A stretch of DNA of 64,000 bases from Pseudoalteromonas rubra (GCF_005887115.1 NZ_PNCJ01000007.1:62001-126000), one strand, 5' to 3'. Numbered from the stretch's first letter, positions 9,069 to 19,383 are shown. Made by a program: numbers and translations. Notes: generated from the letters alone by a model not told the origin.

Positions 9069-9098
9069 AAAAAAGCCTCCAATCGGAGGCTTTTTTTT
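9069..9098 (+). terminator. Intrinsic terminator of ccoNOQP
   Basis: A GC-rich stem GCCTCC/GGAGGC with an AATC loop, flanked by six A residues and followed by eight T residues. It separates the structural genes from the assembly genes. Confidence 0.92.
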
Positions 9099-9157
9099 AG
9101 GTATTTACCCTCAAATAAGATAGAATATTGCCACTGAAATTAAGCTGTTGAGTCGTT

Positions 9158-9649
9158 ATGAACCCTACTCCCTGGTATAAGAATTTTTGGCCTTGGTTTT
9201 TAATGTTTTTTCCGCTGGTTACCATCATTGCCTGCGTATTTTTGGTGATATTTGCCGTCGGTAATGGCCCGGACATGGTCGTCGACGACTACTACAAAAA
9301 AGGTAAAGCCATTAACCTTGAACTCAGCAAATTCGATAAAGCTAAAGCGTTGTATTTACATGGTGATCTTGATGTCAGTGAAGACAGAGTCAGCTTTACC
9401 TTCACTAAAGGTGATCACAGTAAAGTAAATGCCCTGAAGGCATCTTTTTATCACCGCACAGTCAAAAAATATGACTTTGAAGTCACCCTGCTGGCCAATG
9501 CATCAGGTGACTTTACTGCGATTCTGGATGAGCCACATCATGGTGCGTTTACCGTATTTCTTGAACCTATGGACCAAAGCTGGAAACTCAAAGAGAAGCT
9601 TCAGTTACCCACTGCACAGAAAGTCGCCATTTCTCCAGAATATAAGTAG
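9158..9649 (+). CDS. ccoH: CcoH/FixH-family oxidase assembly protein
   Basis: This is a 163-residue protein with one N-terminal membrane helix (about residues 10-32, WPWFLMFFPLVTIIACVFLV) and a periplasmic domain. The segment MVVDDYYKKGKAINLE is characteristic of FixH/CcoH, a small protein needed for stable assembly of cbb3 oxidase. It follows the ccoP terminator, so it begins a second transcription unit, and it is 5 nt before ccoI. The ribosome site is weak (GAG upstream of ATG). The usual neighbour ccoG is not present here. Confidence 0.9.
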   Translation: MNPTPWYKNFWPWFLMFFPLVTIIACVFLVIFAVGNGPDMVVDDYYKKGKAINLELSKFDKAKALYLHGDLDVSEDRVSFTFTKGDHSKVNALKASFYHRTVKKYDFEVTLLANASGDFTAILDEPHHGAFTVFLEPMDQSWKLKEKLQLPTAQKVAISPEYK

Positions 9650-9654
9650 ACACT

Positions 9655-12030
9655 ATGACAACCAGTTGTTTTCATTGTCTGGAGCCCGTACCGCCGGGGT
9701 TTTCTGCTCAAATACAATTCGAAGGCCAGACGCAGCCGGTGTGCTGTACTGGCTGTCAGGCGGTCGCCGAAACCATTCTTGCTCAAGGCATGAGCGATTA
9801 TTATAAATTTCGTACCGACAGTGCGGGTAAAGTCGAAGAACTGGTGCCCGAGCAGTTAAAAGAATTGTTGAGCTATGATAATGCCGACATTCAACAGGAT
9901 TTCGTCAGTCAGCAAGGTGAGTTGCAGGAGGTTTTGCTCAGTGTTGAAGGTATAAGCTGTGCAGCCTGTGCCTGGTTAATAGAGAAGCAATTACTCGGGC
10001 TGAAAGGGGTCGCCCGGGTTGATGTTAACACGTCAACTCACAGAGCCATGATCCTGTGGCACCCGCAGCAATGTAAGCTCAGTGACATCATCAAATCACT
10101 GCACCAGATTGGCTATAAGGCCTACCCTTTTCAGGCCGATGATGAAGCCGCGCAAAAACAAACCGTCGCGAAAGCCTATTTACGGCGCCTGGGTGTTGCT
10201 GGCCTGATGACCATGCAGGTCATGATGTTCGCATTTGCCATGTATTTTGGCATGTTTTCCGGTATGGAAGACAACTTCGAACAATACTTCCGTTGGATCA
10301 GTTTATTTTTAGCCTCTCCGGTGATCCTTTACTCGGCCATGCCATTTTTGACCAATGCCATTAAAGGCCTAAGAGCTAAGCAGCTTAATATGGACTTGCC
10401 GGTTTCGCTAGCCATTTTTGGTGCCTATGCGGCAAGCTGCTACGCCACTGTGATGTCGGTGGGCGAAGTCTACTTTGAATCTATTTGCATGTTCACCTTT
10501 TTGCTCTTGCTCGGCAAATATCTGGAGTTCCGAGCACGACTAAAAGCCAGTGAATTTACAGCCAACCTGCAAAAACTACTGCCACTGACCGCGCGAAAAC
10601 TGCTGCCTGATGGTGAGCAAAAAATTGTTGCTGCGAAAAGCCTGCAGCTGAGCGACCAGATCATGATCAAACCCGGTGAAACTATTCCCGCTGATGGCGT
10701 ATTAGTCTCAGGCTCCACCACGGTTGATGAATCCATGATGACAGGTGAACATCTGCCTGTTAAAAAGTATCAGACCCATCAAGTGTATGCAGGCACCATC
10801 AACCACGATGGCGTGATCACCATAGAAATCAACAAAGTCGGGCAAAACACCCTGCTCAATCAAATCATTAAGCTGCAACATAATGCACTGACAAAACGCC
10901 CCAAAATCGTTGAGGTCACTGATAAAGTAGCACAGTGGTTTGTGGCTTGTTTATTAATTTTCGCCTCTATCACGGCGGTTGCCTGGTATCAGATTGATCC
11001 CCCTCATGCATTTTGGGTCACCATCTCAGTATTAGTCGCGACTTGCCCCTGTGCACTGAGCCTGGCTATCCCAACTGCACTAACATGCGCCGTAGCAACT
11101 CTCACTCGAAAAGGCATCCTGATTAAAGAAAGCCATGTGCTGGAAACGGTCCCTAAGTTAACCAGAATGGCATTCGACAAAACCGGTACTCTCACTGAAG
11201 GACGTTTCTCTATCGAATCCATTAGCGTACTCGATTCGAGCTGGCAGGAATCAGACGTGATGGCGCTGGCCGTCGCACTTGAACGCTATTCCGAGCATCC
11301 GATAGCCAAGGCTTTTACCGAACAAGTGGTATCGCCCAGGAAGCTGAGTGATGTCGAAGTCATCACAGGTAGTGGTGTAAAAGCCCACTTTGGCCAACAG
11401 AAGGTTGCCATTGGCAAGCCAGCCTGGTTTGGCAATCACAGCTCTTTCGCACAAGCAACACTGTTCGTGTGTGACCAACCTGTTGCTGATTTTTATCTGG
11501 CAGACAAAGTCAGAAATAGTGCACCGGAGATCATCAGTTATGCACAAGGTCAGGGTCTGAGCTGTCATTTACTCAGTGGTGATAGTTCAAATGCGGTCAA
11601 AGATTTAGCCTTAGAACTTGGCCTGGATACCTACAAAAATGCCTGCTCCCCTCAAGACAAGCAACAGCAGGTCGAGTCTTGGTCTGCACAGCAGCACATC
11701 GTAGGCATGGTGGGCGATGGCGTTAATGACAGTCCAGTGTTTAACAGTGCTCATTTATCCATTGCTATGGAAACGGGTGCAGATATTTCCAAAAATACGG
11801 CTGATGTCGTACTACTTAACAGCGACCTTAAATCACTGCAAACGTTGCATCAGGTCGCGAGAAAAACCAAAACAGTAATAAAACAGAACCTCACTTTGTC
11901 ACTCTGTTACAATGGCTCAATATTACCGCTCGCTGCGATGGGATTGGTACCGCCCTGGGTAGCCGTTATTGGGATGTCAGCGAGCTCGATTCTGGTGATC
12001 ACTAACTCTTTGAGGTTACTGAAGCTATGA
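9655..12030 (+). CDS. ccoI: Copper-translocating P-type ATPase for cbb3 oxidase assembly
   Basis: This is a 791-residue P1B ATPase of the CcoI/FixI class, which exports copper to the periplasm for loading the oxidase CuB site. The N-terminus carries a Cys-rich metal-binding region (CFHC at 5-8, CCTGC at 30-34) typical of FixI, then a heavy-metal domain with GISCAACAWL (Cys102, Cys105). The membrane CPC motif is at 464-466 (ATCPCALSLAIP), the phosphorylation site DKTGT at 508-512, and the hinge GDGVNDSP lies near residue 685. Its stop overlaps the start of ccoS by 4 nt. CcoI pumps differ from the general CopA detoxifier mainly by this N-terminal region and by location. Confidence 0.96.
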   Translation: MTTSCFHCLEPVPPGFSAQIQFEGQTQPVCCTGCQAVAETILAQGMSDYYKFRTDSAGKVEELVPEQLKELLSYDNADIQQDFVSQQGELQEVLLSVEGISCAACAWLIEKQLLGLKGVARVDVNTSTHRAMILWHPQQCKLSDIIKSLHQIGYKAYPFQADDEAAQKQTVAKAYLRRLGVAGLMTMQVMMFAFAMYFGMFSGMEDNFEQYFRWISLFLASPVILYSAMPFLTNAIKGLRAKQLNMDLPVSLAIFGAYAASCYATVMSVGEVYFESICMFTFLLLLGKYLEFRARLKASEFTANLQKLLPLTARKLLPDGEQKIVAAKSLQLSDQIMIKPGETIPADGVLVSGSTTVDESMMTGEHLPVKKYQTHQVYAGTINHDGVITIEINKVGQNTLLNQIIKLQHNALTKRPKIVEVTDKVAQWFVACLLIFASITAVAWYQIDPPHAFWVTISVLVATCPCALSLAIPTALTCAVATLTRKGILIKESHVLETVPKLTRMAFDKTGTLTEGRFSIESISVLDSSWQESDVMALAVALERYSEHPIAKAFTEQVVSPRKLSDVEVITGSGVKAHFGQQKVAIGKPAWFGNHSSFAQATLFVCDQPVADFYLADKVRNSAPEIISYAQGQGLSCHLLSGDSSNAVKDLALELGLDTYKNACSPQDKQQQVESWSAQQHIVGMVGDGVNDSPVFNSAHLSIAMETGADISKNTADVVLLNSDLKSLQTLHQVARKTKTVIKQNLTLSLCYNGSILPLAAMGLVPPWVAVIGMSASSILVITNSLRLLKL

Positions 12031-12209
12031 GTATTATCTATATCCTTATCCCCATTGCGATCTTGTTTGTCATTATCGCTATCGGGGTGTTTTTTTGGGC
12101 TGTCAAAAGCGAGCAGTTCTCTGATCTGAACAAGCAAGGACATAGCATTTTGTTCGAAGACGACAAAGAGCAACATAACAAAAGTAATGACCGAGATAAA
12201 CCTGTTTAG
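12027..12209 (+). CDS. ccoS: cbb3 oxidase maturation protein CcoS
   Basis: This is a 60-residue protein with one N-terminal helix (IYILIPIAILFVIIAIGVFFW) followed by AVKSEQFSDLNKQGHSILFEDD; the segment ending in D-L-x-x-x-G-x-x-I-L-x-x-D is the CcoS/FixS signature. CcoS is needed for insertion of the redox cofactors of cbb3 oxidase. It overlaps ccoI by 4 nt upstream and the next gene by 23 nt downstream. Confidence 0.93.
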   Translation: MSIIYILIPIAILFVIIAIGVFFWAVKSEQFSDLNKQGHSILFEDDKEQHNKSNDRDKPV

Positions 12210-12858
12210 TGCCTTTGTGATGGGCCTGGTCGGCAGCGGCCATTGTCTGGTCATGTGTGGTGGTATTGCATCAAGCCTGCAGCTTGCTCAAACCAAGCAG
12301 TCACCTTTTGTAACCGCACTGTTATATAATCTGGGCAGGTTAGGCAGTTATATGGTAGCCGGTGCACTGGTTGCCGGGCTCGGGGCCGCATTTGCGAAAC
12401 AAAGCACCGTATTTGCGAACATCTTGAATGTGCTAAGTGGCGTATTTATGTTGCTGGTTGGTATCTATGTAATGCGCCTGGCCGCGACCTTAAACTGGCT
12501 AGAAAAAGCAGGAAAGTGGTTGCTTTGGCAACGCCTAGTGCAACTTAACAAGCACTTACTCCCTGTCGACACTAAGGCAAAGGCACTGGCATACGGTGCC
12601 TTATGGGGCTGGTTGCCCTGTGGGCTGGTTTATTCGGCACTGACCTGGACTCTTCAGGCGGATGGTAGCTTCAGTGGAGCACTCACTATGGCCGCTTTTG
12701 CACTGGGCACCTTTCCAGCGATGCTAGCAGTAGGACAAACCGCCCAACTGCTCAATACGTTTTTAAATCATAAGGCTACGCGTATTGCACTGGGCAATAT
12801 TTTTATTTGGTATGGCTTTTATCTACTAATCATTGCAACAGACAAACTAGTACATTAA
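12187..12858 (+). CDS. DsbD_2/TauE-like membrane protein of the cbb3 assembly cluster
   Basis: This is a 223-residue protein with about six membrane helices. The first helix carries MGLVGSGHCLVMCGGIASS, whose G-x-G-H-C-x-x-M-C-G-G motif is diagnostic of the DsbD_2 (sulfite exporter TauE/SafE-like) proteins found beside ccoS. A second copy-like motif, LWGWLPCGLVYSAL, occurs in the second half. The conserved His/Cys/Met residues fit copper or thiol handling, but the exact activity is not established. The ATG at 12187 lies inside ccoS, a 23-nt overlap implying coupled translation. Fnr follows. Confidence 0.85.
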   Translation: MTEINLFSAFVMGLVGSGHCLVMCGGIASSLQLAQTKQSPFVTALLYNLGRLGSYMVAGALVAGLGAAFAKQSTVFANILNVLSGVFMLLVGIYVMRLAATLNWLEKAGKWLLWQRLVQLNKHLLPVDTKAKALAYGALWGWLPCGLVYSALTWTLQADGSFSGALTMAAFALGTFPAMLAVGQTAQLLNTFLNHKATRIALGNIFIWYGFYLLIIATDKLVH

Positions 12859-13084
12859 TCTAGACACAGTAATACTATTAGATGAGAGTCATTAAGCTGA
12901 GCCAGAGAATGGGAATTTTTTGGCAATCAATGACCGGTGCACAATTGTCGTTAATCCCCTTTAGCCACAATGCCTGCAATAGTAGATAAATATCTGAATA
13001 ACAGATATTGAAAAGTTCAAGTATTAAAATATGACAGCATCTAATAGAATGTCATTAACGTGCGTCATAGATAACGGATTTGTT

Positions 13085-13813
13085 ATGGATTTAAGTAATC
13101 GTTCAAAAAGTCAATGTACTATCAGCTGCAACAACTGCAGCATCAGCCAATTATGCCTGCCCTTCTCTTTAAACGGCAGCGAAATGGATAAGCTGGATGA
13201 AATCATCGAGCGCAAAAAACCGCTTCACAAAGGGGACTTTTTGTTCGAATCAGGCAGCGAACTCAACGCGATCTTTGCCGTGCGCTCCGGCTCATTCAAA
13301 TCTTATACCATTTCAGAACAGGGCGATGAACAAATCACCGGATTCCACCTGGCTGGAGATTTGGTCGGTTTTGATGCCATCAATAAAATGCAGCACCAGA
13401 GTTTTGCTCAGGCGCTTGAAACCTCGATGGTTTGTGAAATTCCATTTGACACTTTGGATGAACTGGCGGGCAAGCTACCAAAGCTCAGGCAACAGATCAT
13501 GCGCCTGATGAGTAGTGAAATCAACTACGATCAGGAAATGCTGTTATTGCTGAACAAGAAGACAGCTGAAGAGCGTCTGGCGACTTTCATCTTTAATCTG
13601 TCCAATCGGTTTGGTGAACGAGGCTTCTCGCGAAAAGAGTTCCGTTTTACTATGACTCGCGGTGAAATTGGCAATTATCTGGGGTTGACCGTTGAAACCA
13701 TCAGCCGCTTGCTTAGCCGCTTCCAAAAAGCGGAAATTATCAAAGTAGAAGGTAAATTCATCACCATTCTAGATATTGATGAACTAGCCAAGGCCGCTGC
13801 AATTTCTCTTTGA
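13085..13813 (+). CDS. fnr: Oxygen-sensing transcriptional regulator Fnr
   Basis: This is a 242-residue CRP/FNR-family regulator, closely alignable by eye to E. coli Fnr. The ATG at 13085 is preferred over an upstream in-frame start at 13031 because it matches the Fnr N-terminus. The [4Fe-4S] ligands are Cys15, Cys18, Cys24 ([10 protein letters not shown]) and Cys117 (TSMVCEIP). The activating surface and the cyclic-nucleotide-fold core ([20 protein letters not shown]) are intact, and the recognition helix is in [12 protein letters not shown]. It lies directly after the cbb3 assembly genes and before uspE and ttcA, a neighbourhood shared with E. coli. An extra Cys at position 11 is not expected to be a ligand. 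Confidence 0.97.
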   Translation: MDLSNRSKSQCTISCNNCSISQLCLPFSLNGSEMDKLDEIIERKKPLHKGDFLFESGSELNAIFAVRSGSFKSYTISEQGDEQITGFHLAGDLVGFDAINKMQHQSFAQALETSMVCEIPFDTLDELAGKLPKLRQQIMRLMSSEINYDQEMLLLLNKKTAEERLATFIFNLSNRFGERGFSRKEFRFTMTRGEIGNYLGLTVETISRLLSRFQKAEIIKVEGKFITILDIDELAKAAAISL

Positions 13814-13851
13814 TCTAAGGCAATTAACGGCCCACTTTTCCTTTATCCCAC

Positions 13852-13890
13852 GACGATTTCGATTACACTGTAAACAGAGTTGAAATCGTC
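13852..13890. repeat. Nested inverted repeats between fnr and uspE
   Basis: GACGATTTC (13852-13860) and GAAATCGTC (13882-13890) form a perfect 9-bp inverted repeat with a 21-nt spacer. The spacer contains a second palindrome, TTACA-C-TGTAA (13863-13873). No T-run follows, so it is unlikely to be an intrinsic terminator; it lies 24 nt before uspE and could be a regulatory site or an mRNA hairpin. Confidence 0.6.
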
Positions 13891-13913
13891 CGTGCAAGAT
13901 TAAGGAGCCCATT

Positions 13914-14837
13914 ATGGAACAAATCAAACGCATTCTCACCGTCATAGATCCGACCAAACAACAGCAGAACAGCCTGGATCGTTCTATCAGTCTGGCGCAA
14001 AAAACGGGGGCTAAAATCACCGCCTTTTTATCAATTTATGACTTTTCTTACGAGATGACCACTATGTTATCGCGAGAAGAGCGTGAGGCGATGAGAGAAG
14101 CAGTGATTAAAGACCGTGAGGCCTGGATTTCGGAGCTCACCAGTGGCTACCAAAACATCGATATCGAAACCAAAGTAGTCTGGCACAACCGCCCTTACGA
14201 GGCCATTATCAAGACCGTACTTGAGCATGAATTTGATCTTGTGATCAAAGCCACTCATCAGCATGATACGCTTAAGTCCGTCATTTTTACTCCGACAGAC
14301 TGGCACCTGATCAGAAAGTGTCCAGCCCCAGTATTGTTGGTCAAAGATCATGCATGGCCAGAAAAAGGCGAAATACTTGCGGCAGTCAATGCCGTCAGTG
14401 ATGATGAACAACATCAGGCGTTGAATCACCGTATCATCAAAGACGCACAATTTTTATGCGAGCTTGCTAATGCCTCTTTGAGCCTGGTAAACACCTATCC
14501 GGCAACACCGGTAAATATCGCCATTGAGATCCCTGAGTTTAATCCGTCTCAATACAATGAAGCGGTCAAAAAGCATCACGAAGACGAAACATGGTCACTG
14601 GCAGAAAGATTTGGTCTTACCAAAGCCCAATGTGTTATTAAAGAGGGCTTACCAGAAGACGTGATCCCTCATATTGCAAATGAGAAGAATGCGGAGTTAG
14701 TCGTTATTGGTACCGTTGGCCGAACAGGCCTCAGTGCGGCATTGGTAGGTAATACCGCTGAACACGTCATCGACAGCCTTGACTGTGATGTACTAGCGCT
14801 CAAACCAGATGGCTACAAAAGCCCACTCGCGCAGTAA
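13914..14837 (+). CDS. uspE: Universal stress protein UspE (tandem Usp domains)
   Basis: This is a 307-residue protein with two universal stress domains (about 1-145 and 155-305). The second ends in the nucleotide-binding style motif VVIGTVGRTGLSAALVGNTAEHVI. Length, domain pair and location next to fnr match E. coli UspE (YdaA), a cytoplasmic stress protein. A strong ribosome site (AAGGAG) lies 7 nt before the ATG. An inverted repeat precedes it and may contribute to control. Confidence 0.95.
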   Translation: MEQIKRILTVIDPTKQQQNSLDRSISLAQKTGAKITAFLSIYDFSYEMTTMLSREEREAMREAVIKDREAWISELTSGYQNIDIETKVVWHNRPYEAIIKTVLEHEFDLVIKATHQHDTLKSVIFTPTDWHLIRKCPAPVLLVKDHAWPEKGEILAAVNAVSDDEQHQALNHRIIKDAQFLCELANASLSLVNTYPATPVNIAIEIPEFNPSQYNEAVKKHHEDETWSLAERFGLTKAQCVIKEGLPEDVIPHIANEKNAELVVIGTVGRTGLSAALVGNTAEHVIDSLDCDVLALKPDGYKSPLAQ

Positions 14838-14985
14838 TTCGATAGTTATGATCGGCACGCAGATGCGTGTCGATCAGCTCTTTTCTTCCCCGGTTGTAAT
14901 CTCACCACTTATATTGCAGTTTACTCGCCTGACGGTATAATGCGCCCTTATTTATTTTTGCCGTCATTTTGATATAGGGGGGCGA

Positions 14986-15903
14986 GTGTCTCACTCACAA
15001 GAAGCTAAGCAAGCATATAGCCTTAACAAGTTGCAAAAACGCTTAAGAAGGCTGGCCGGTCAGGCTGTAGGCGATTTCAATATGATCGAAGATGGTGACC
15101 GCGTTATGGTTTGTCTGTCTGGCGGGAAAGACAGCTATACTCTGCTGGATGTGTTGCAACACCTTCAGCGTGTCGCCCCTATTAAGTTCGATGTGTTTGC
15201 TATCAATCTGGATCAGAAGCAGCCTGGCTTTCCTGAGCATATCTTACCAGAATACCTGAATACCCTTGGCATAGAATATAAAATTGTTGAGGAAGACACC
15301 TACTCAATCGTTAAAGACAAAATCCCCGAGGGCAAGACAACCTGCTCGCTGTGTTCTCGCCTGCGTCGCGGTATTTTGTACCGTACGGCAAAAGAAATGG
15401 GCGCGACTAAAATTGCCCTTGGACATCATCGAGATGACATGATTGAGACCATGTTTTTAAACATGTTCTATGGCGGTAAACTAAAAGGCATGCCGCCAAA
15501 GCTAATGAGTGATGATGGCCAGCATATGGTGATCAGACCGCTCGCGTATTGCAAAGAGGCTGATATTGCACGTTATGCGCAAAGCCAGGCATTTCCTATC
15601 ATTCCGTGTAACCTATGTGGCTCACAGGAAAACCTGCAACGTAAGCATGTTAAGGCGATGCTTAACGAATGGAATACAACCCACCCGGGTAGGGTTGAAA
15701 GTATCTTTACTGCCATGCAAAACGTAGTGCCGTCTCACCTGGCTGACCACGCCTTGTTCGACTTCCGCTCTTTGCAAAAAGACGATATCGTTGATGGCGG
15801 AGATATTGCGCTCGATAAACCGGAATTTCCGAGTATGCCTGCAGGCGCTGAAGATGAAGAGAGCGAGCAAACCGTTCAAATCCAGGCAATAGAGCTTAGT
15901 TAA
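14986..15903 (+). CDS. ttcA: tRNA 2-thiocytidine synthetase TtcA
   Basis: This is a 305-residue enzyme that puts sulfur on cytidine 32 of certain tRNAs using ATP and a [4Fe-4S] cluster. The GTG at 14986 is the start: AGGGGGG lies just upstream and the product begins [20 protein letters not shown]. The PP-loop SGGKDS is at 45-50. The cluster ligands are expected among CSLC (Cys120, Cys123) and CNLC (Cys208, Cys211). It sits downstream of fnr-uspE, the same neighbourhood as in E. coli. Confidence 0.96.
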   Translation: MSHSQEAKQAYSLNKLQKRLRRLAGQAVGDFNMIEDGDRVMVCLSGGKDSYTLLDVLQHLQRVAPIKFDVFAINLDQKQPGFPEHILPEYLNTLGIEYKIVEEDTYSIVKDKIPEGKTTCSLCSRLRRGILYRTAKEMGATKIALGHHRDDMIETMFLNMFYGGKLKGMPPKLMSDDGQHMVIRPLAYCKEADIARYAQSQAFPIIPCNLCGSQENLQRKHVKAMLNEWNTTHPGRVESIFTAMQNVVPSHLADHALFDFRSLQKDDIVDGGDIALDKPEFPSMPAGAEDEESEQTVQIQAIELS

Positions 15904-15919
15904 GTAAACGTTGTTACAG

Positions 15920-15945
15920 ACCGGATGCACCAGCGTCCGGTTTCT
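15920..15945 (+). terminator. Probable weak terminator after ttcA
   Basis: A 9-bp stem (15920-15928 with 15933-15941, one G-T pair, loop ACCA) followed by a short T-rich stretch (TTTCT). It lies 17 nt after the ttcA stop. Confidence 0.55.
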
Positions 15946-16144
15946 GCCCGCGCAGAATCCTGCCATTTACAGTCACAATCAGTAGTGTAAGCAAGCATGG
16001 AATGAATACAAAAAATAAGAATTTAGTTTCTTTTTTTTAACTTTTCGGACGTTTCAGTTCCCACTAAAGGGATTTTTGTTTACAATATGTGATAATAATC
16101 ATTTTTAATTGCATTTAGCAAAACAACCTTAAGTCAGGTACCCC

Positions 16145-18124
16145 ATGTCCACCAAACTCCGTTTGCTGATTTCATTCATGCTCGTTGGCTTGCTGCCCGC
16201 TGCGTTTATGGCAATCACATCCTTAATTACCGCATCAGATGCATTAGAGCGCCAGGCTTATAACCAGCTGACCTCCATCAAACACATTAAACATCGTCAA
16301 ATCGACGATTACTTTAAGGCTCGTAAGGCAGATCTGAGCCTGATCGCTGCACAATGGCAACAATTGGCCAGCACCAAGACTCGCTCAGGCACTGCTGAGC
16401 TCGCCCGAGACAATCACGCTCTGTTCAGGCACTTCATAGAGCAAAAAGGGTTTTATGATCTGTTTATCATAGAGACCAACGGTTTTATCAGTTATACCGT
16501 CGCTAAAGAAAGTGATTATCAGACTAACCTTAGAACAGGGCCTTATCGCGATTCAGGGCTTGCTCAGCTATTTCGCAACGCACTCAATAGTCGACAGTTT
16601 TCCATCACTGATTATCAACAGTATGCGCCAAGTAATTACGAGCCTGCGGCATTTATCGGTGTGCCTGTTCAGGTTGACGGGCAAACTCACTCCATTATTG
16701 CGTTGCAAATCGCCATAGATACGATTAACGACATCATGCAGCAGCGTGATGGTATGGGCAAAACGGGTGAATCCTATTTGGTAGGTTCAGATTTAAGAAT
16801 GCGTTCCGACTCCTATCTGGACCCAACAGCGCACAGCGTGACGGCCAGTTTTGCCGGCTCCGTAGAGCGAAATGGTGTTGATACCTATGCGGTAAGGCGC
16901 GGTCTGCAAGGCTTTTCCGAAACAGAACTGATCATTGATTACAATGGTAACCCCGTCTTGTCGGCCTATATGCCATTTCAATTCGCTGACCTAAACTGGG
17001 TGCTACTGAGTGAGATTGACAAAGCTGAGGCATTTGCACCGATTTATCAGCTGTATTGGTTTATTGCCCTAATTGGCGCTATTGCAATTATCACAATCAG
17101 CGTAGCAACATGGTTGATCGCGAGCTCGGTACTGCGTCCACTAGGAGGAGAACCCAGCATGATGCGCGACATCAGTGAGCGTATTGCTTCAGGTGATTTG
17201 CGCCAGGATTTTAGCCAGGATGCCAATGTGACCGGTGTATACGGCGCTATGAGACAGATGACCAGCTACCTCACCGGCGTGATTGGGACTATCAGTGAAA
17301 CCACTTCTCAGCTTGCCGTTACGGCCAGCCAGACCAGTGCAGCCAGTGAGCAGGCGAACACCAGCTTACAGGAACAACATGCCAACATCGAGCAAGTCGC
17401 CCTTGCCATTGCCGCCACCGCTCAGTCCGTTGAAAGTGTCGCGAATAGCGCCAATCAGGTTGCAGCGCTCAGTGTCGACACGCAAGACAGTACTCAGGCT
17501 GCGAGCCAGACATTGGCGGAATGCGTTTCTAAAATGACAACTCTCGATCAGGTGATCAGCGATTCTGAGCAAGCGATTAAAGATGTAGAATCAGGTGCTC
17601 AAAACATAGGTAAAGTCATTGAGGTGATCCAGGCTATCACCGAGCAGACCAACTTGCTGGCACTCAATGCCGCCATTGAGGCAGCCCGAGCTGGTGAGCA
17701 TGGTCGCGGTTTTGCCGTCGTTGCGGATGAAGTACGCCAGCTTGCCTACAAAACTCAACAGTCTACTGGTGACATAGAAACTATGATCCAGGAACTACAA
17801 AGTGCAACCGCACAAGCTGTCGACAAAATGCATCAGTCCGCCGAAGTCGCTCAAGCATCCATCTCAGCAACCAATGACAGTGCTGCCAGCTTGCAAACCA
17901 GCGTTGCACAAATTCAGGAAATATCGGCAAGTGCAAAACGTATTGCTCAGGAAGCACAACAGCAGACCTCGACTACAGAAGAGATCAGTTACAATATTGA
18001 CGCTATTAAACAAGCTGCACTGGATAACGCTGCGGGTGCAGATCAGGTGGCCAGTGCCAGCCTGGATTTAGATAAACAGTCAAGAAAACTCAAGCAAATC
18101 ACCGCAAGCTTTAAGTTGCCATAA
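16145..18124 (+). CDS. Methyl-accepting chemotaxis protein with periplasmic Cache-type sensor
   Basis: This is a 659-residue chemoreceptor. A first membrane helix (about 7-29) is followed by a periplasmic ligand-binding region of about 270 residues with a Cache-like look ([37 protein letters not shown]). A second helix lies near 300-325, then a HAMP region and a cytoplasmic signalling domain. The kinase-contact tip is seen as [20 protein letters not shown] and [15 protein letters not shown]. The ligand is unknown. It is a single gene preceded by a 241-bp gap and closed by a bidirectional hairpin, with no other chemotaxis genes nearby. Confidence 0.95.
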   Translation: MSTKLRLLISFMLVGLLPAAFMAITSLITASDALERQAYNQLTSIKHIKHRQIDDYFKARKADLSLIAAQWQQLASTKTRSGTAELARDNHALFRHFIEQKGFYDLFIIETNGFISYTVAKESDYQTNLRTGPYRDSGLAQLFRNALNSRQFSITDYQQYAPSNYEPAAFIGVPVQVDGQTHSIIALQIAIDTINDIMQQRDGMGKTGESYLVGSDLRMRSDSYLDPTAHSVTASFAGSVERNGVDTYAVRRGLQGFSETELIIDYNGNPVLSAYMPFQFADLNWVLLSEIDKAEAFAPIYQLYWFIALIGAIAIITISVATWLIASSVLRPLGGEPSMMRDISERIASGDLRQDFSQDANVTGVYGAMRQMTSYLTGVIGTISETTSQLAVTASQTSAASEQANTSLQEQHANIEQVALAIAATAQSVESVANSANQVAALSVDTQDSTQAASQTLAECVSKMTTLDQVISDSEQAIKDVESGAQNIGKVIEVIQAITEQTNLLALNAAIEAARAGEHGRGFAVVADEVRQLAYKTQQSTGDIETMIQELQSATAQAVDKMHQSAEVAQASISATNDSAASLQTSVAQIQEISASAKRIAQEAQQQTSTTEEISYNIDAIKQAALDNAAGADQVASASLDLDKQSRKLKQITASFKLP

Positions 18125-18142
18125 ACATCTCAATACGCTCCC

Positions 18143-18177
18143 AAAGTAAGACAAACCTACTGGTTTGTCTTACTTTT
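18143..18177. terminator. Bidirectional terminator between the chemoreceptor and arsJ
   Basis: A perfect 15-bp stem (18143-18157 with 18162-18176, loop TACT) whose arms begin AAAG and end CTTT. It lies between two convergent genes, so it can end both transcripts. The T-runs are short (four). Confidence 0.75.
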
Positions 18178-18183
18178 GCAGGA

Positions 18184-19383
18184 CTACCTGGTGTGGCGTT
18201 TAAGCCCGTATGTAAGCACAGTCGCCAGCATGAGCAAAACACTGGATATCAGCAAGCAGCTAACGAGTCCGCCATACTGATAAGCCAGGCCCGATAATAT
18301 GGTTCCTGCAAGGCGTCCCATCGCATTCGCCATATAATAGAAGCCAACATCCATTGACACCCCATCTTCATCAGCAAAATGCACAATCAAAAAGCTGTGC
18401 AGAGAAGAGTTTACTGCGAACACGGCACCGAATATCAGTAAACCCGCGACAATCGACACTTGTACATACCACTGCGACCATAATGCCAGGGCAATTAACG
18501 CAGGTAACAGAGTCAGCAGAGCCACCCAGATAAACGCTTGTTGCGTATTTGAGCGTCGATTTCCCAGTAGCCTGGGGGCATTGGCCTGAACCAGCCCATA
18601 GGCAATGACCCAGCTTGCCATAAAACCGCCAACCCACCAGTGATCCCAGCCAAATACACTGGCCAGATAGACCGGCAAAGCCACTACAAACCAGACATCA
18701 CGGGACGCAAATAAAAATAACCGCGCGGCGGATAACCAGTTTACCTGCTTACTGGTCGAAAACATTTCTGAGAACTTAGGCTTGTGCTTTTTCTTACCCA
18801 GATCCTGCTTCAACAACATTAAACTGAGCAGCCAGGTTACCAACAGCATCGCGCTCATAAACCACAATGCGCCCTGAAAGCCAAGTTGTGTGAGGAGCAG
18901 ACCGCCCATAAAAAAGCCCACTCCCTTGAGCGCATTTTTCGAGCCCGTCAGAATAGCAACCCACTTAAACAGCACACCGTCTTGCTCTTTGGGTACCAGC
19001 AGCTTGATGGCGCTTTTGGCACTCATTTTATTCAAGTCTTTGGCAATACCGGATAGCGCCTGAGCCACCATCACATACGCGACGCTAAGCCACAGCGGGT
19101 CCACAACCAACATAAGGAGGGCCACAATTTGCAGGAACAAGCCTACATTCATAGTCTTGTTCAGGCCCATTCTGGCACCCAGCCAGCCACCAACCAAATT
19201 AGTCACGACCCCAAACACTTCGTAAAGTAAAAATAACGAGGCGATTGCAATAGGACTGTACCCCAGCTGATGGAAATACAACACCACCAGCATACGTAAT
19301 GCCCCATCAGTCAGGGTAAACGACCAATAGTTGCCAGTAATGACCAGATACTGCTTAATGGGTGCAGATAGCTGCTGTAACAC
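18184..19383 (-). CDS. arsJ: Organoarsenical efflux permease ArsJ (MFS)
   Basis: This is a 399-residue major facilitator protein with about 12 helices. Conserved ArsJ blocks are VITGNYWSFTLTDGALRM, VVTNLVGGWLGARMGLNKT and GIAKDLNKMSAKSAIKLLVP. ArsJ exports 1-arseno-3-phosphoglycerate, made by the partner GAPDH from arsenate; the product then breaks down outside, so the pair acts as an arsenate efflux system. The GTG at 19383 is the start: it is 2 nt after the GAPDH stop and has GGGGGT just upstream. The longer frame starting at 19449 would overlap GAPDH and lacks homology. Confidence 0.93.
   Translation of the reverse strand: MLQQLSAPIKQYLVITGNYWSFTLTDGALRMLVVLYFHQLGYSPIAIASLFLLYEVFGVVTNLVGGWLGARMGLNKTMNVGLFLQIVALLMLVVDPLWLSVAYVMVAQALSGIAKDLNKMSAKSAIKLLVPKEQDGVLFKWVAILTGSKNALKGVGFFMGGLLLTQLGFQGALWFMSAMLLVTWLLSLMLLKQDLGKKKHKPKFSEMFSTSKQVNWLSAARLFLFASRDVWFVVALPVYLASVFGWDHWWVGGFMASWVIAYGLVQANAPRLLGNRRSNTQQAFIWVALLTLLPALIALALWSQWYVQVSIVAGLLIFGAVFAVNSSLHSFLIVHFADEDGVSMDVGFYYMANAMGRLAGTILSGLAYQYGGLVSCLLISSVLLMLATVLTYGLKRHTR

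Noticed and set aside
12915..12930. FNR-like half site upstream of fnr (ATCAA preceded by a T-run)
   Set aside because: Left half matches only three of five consensus bases; no support for autoregulation here.
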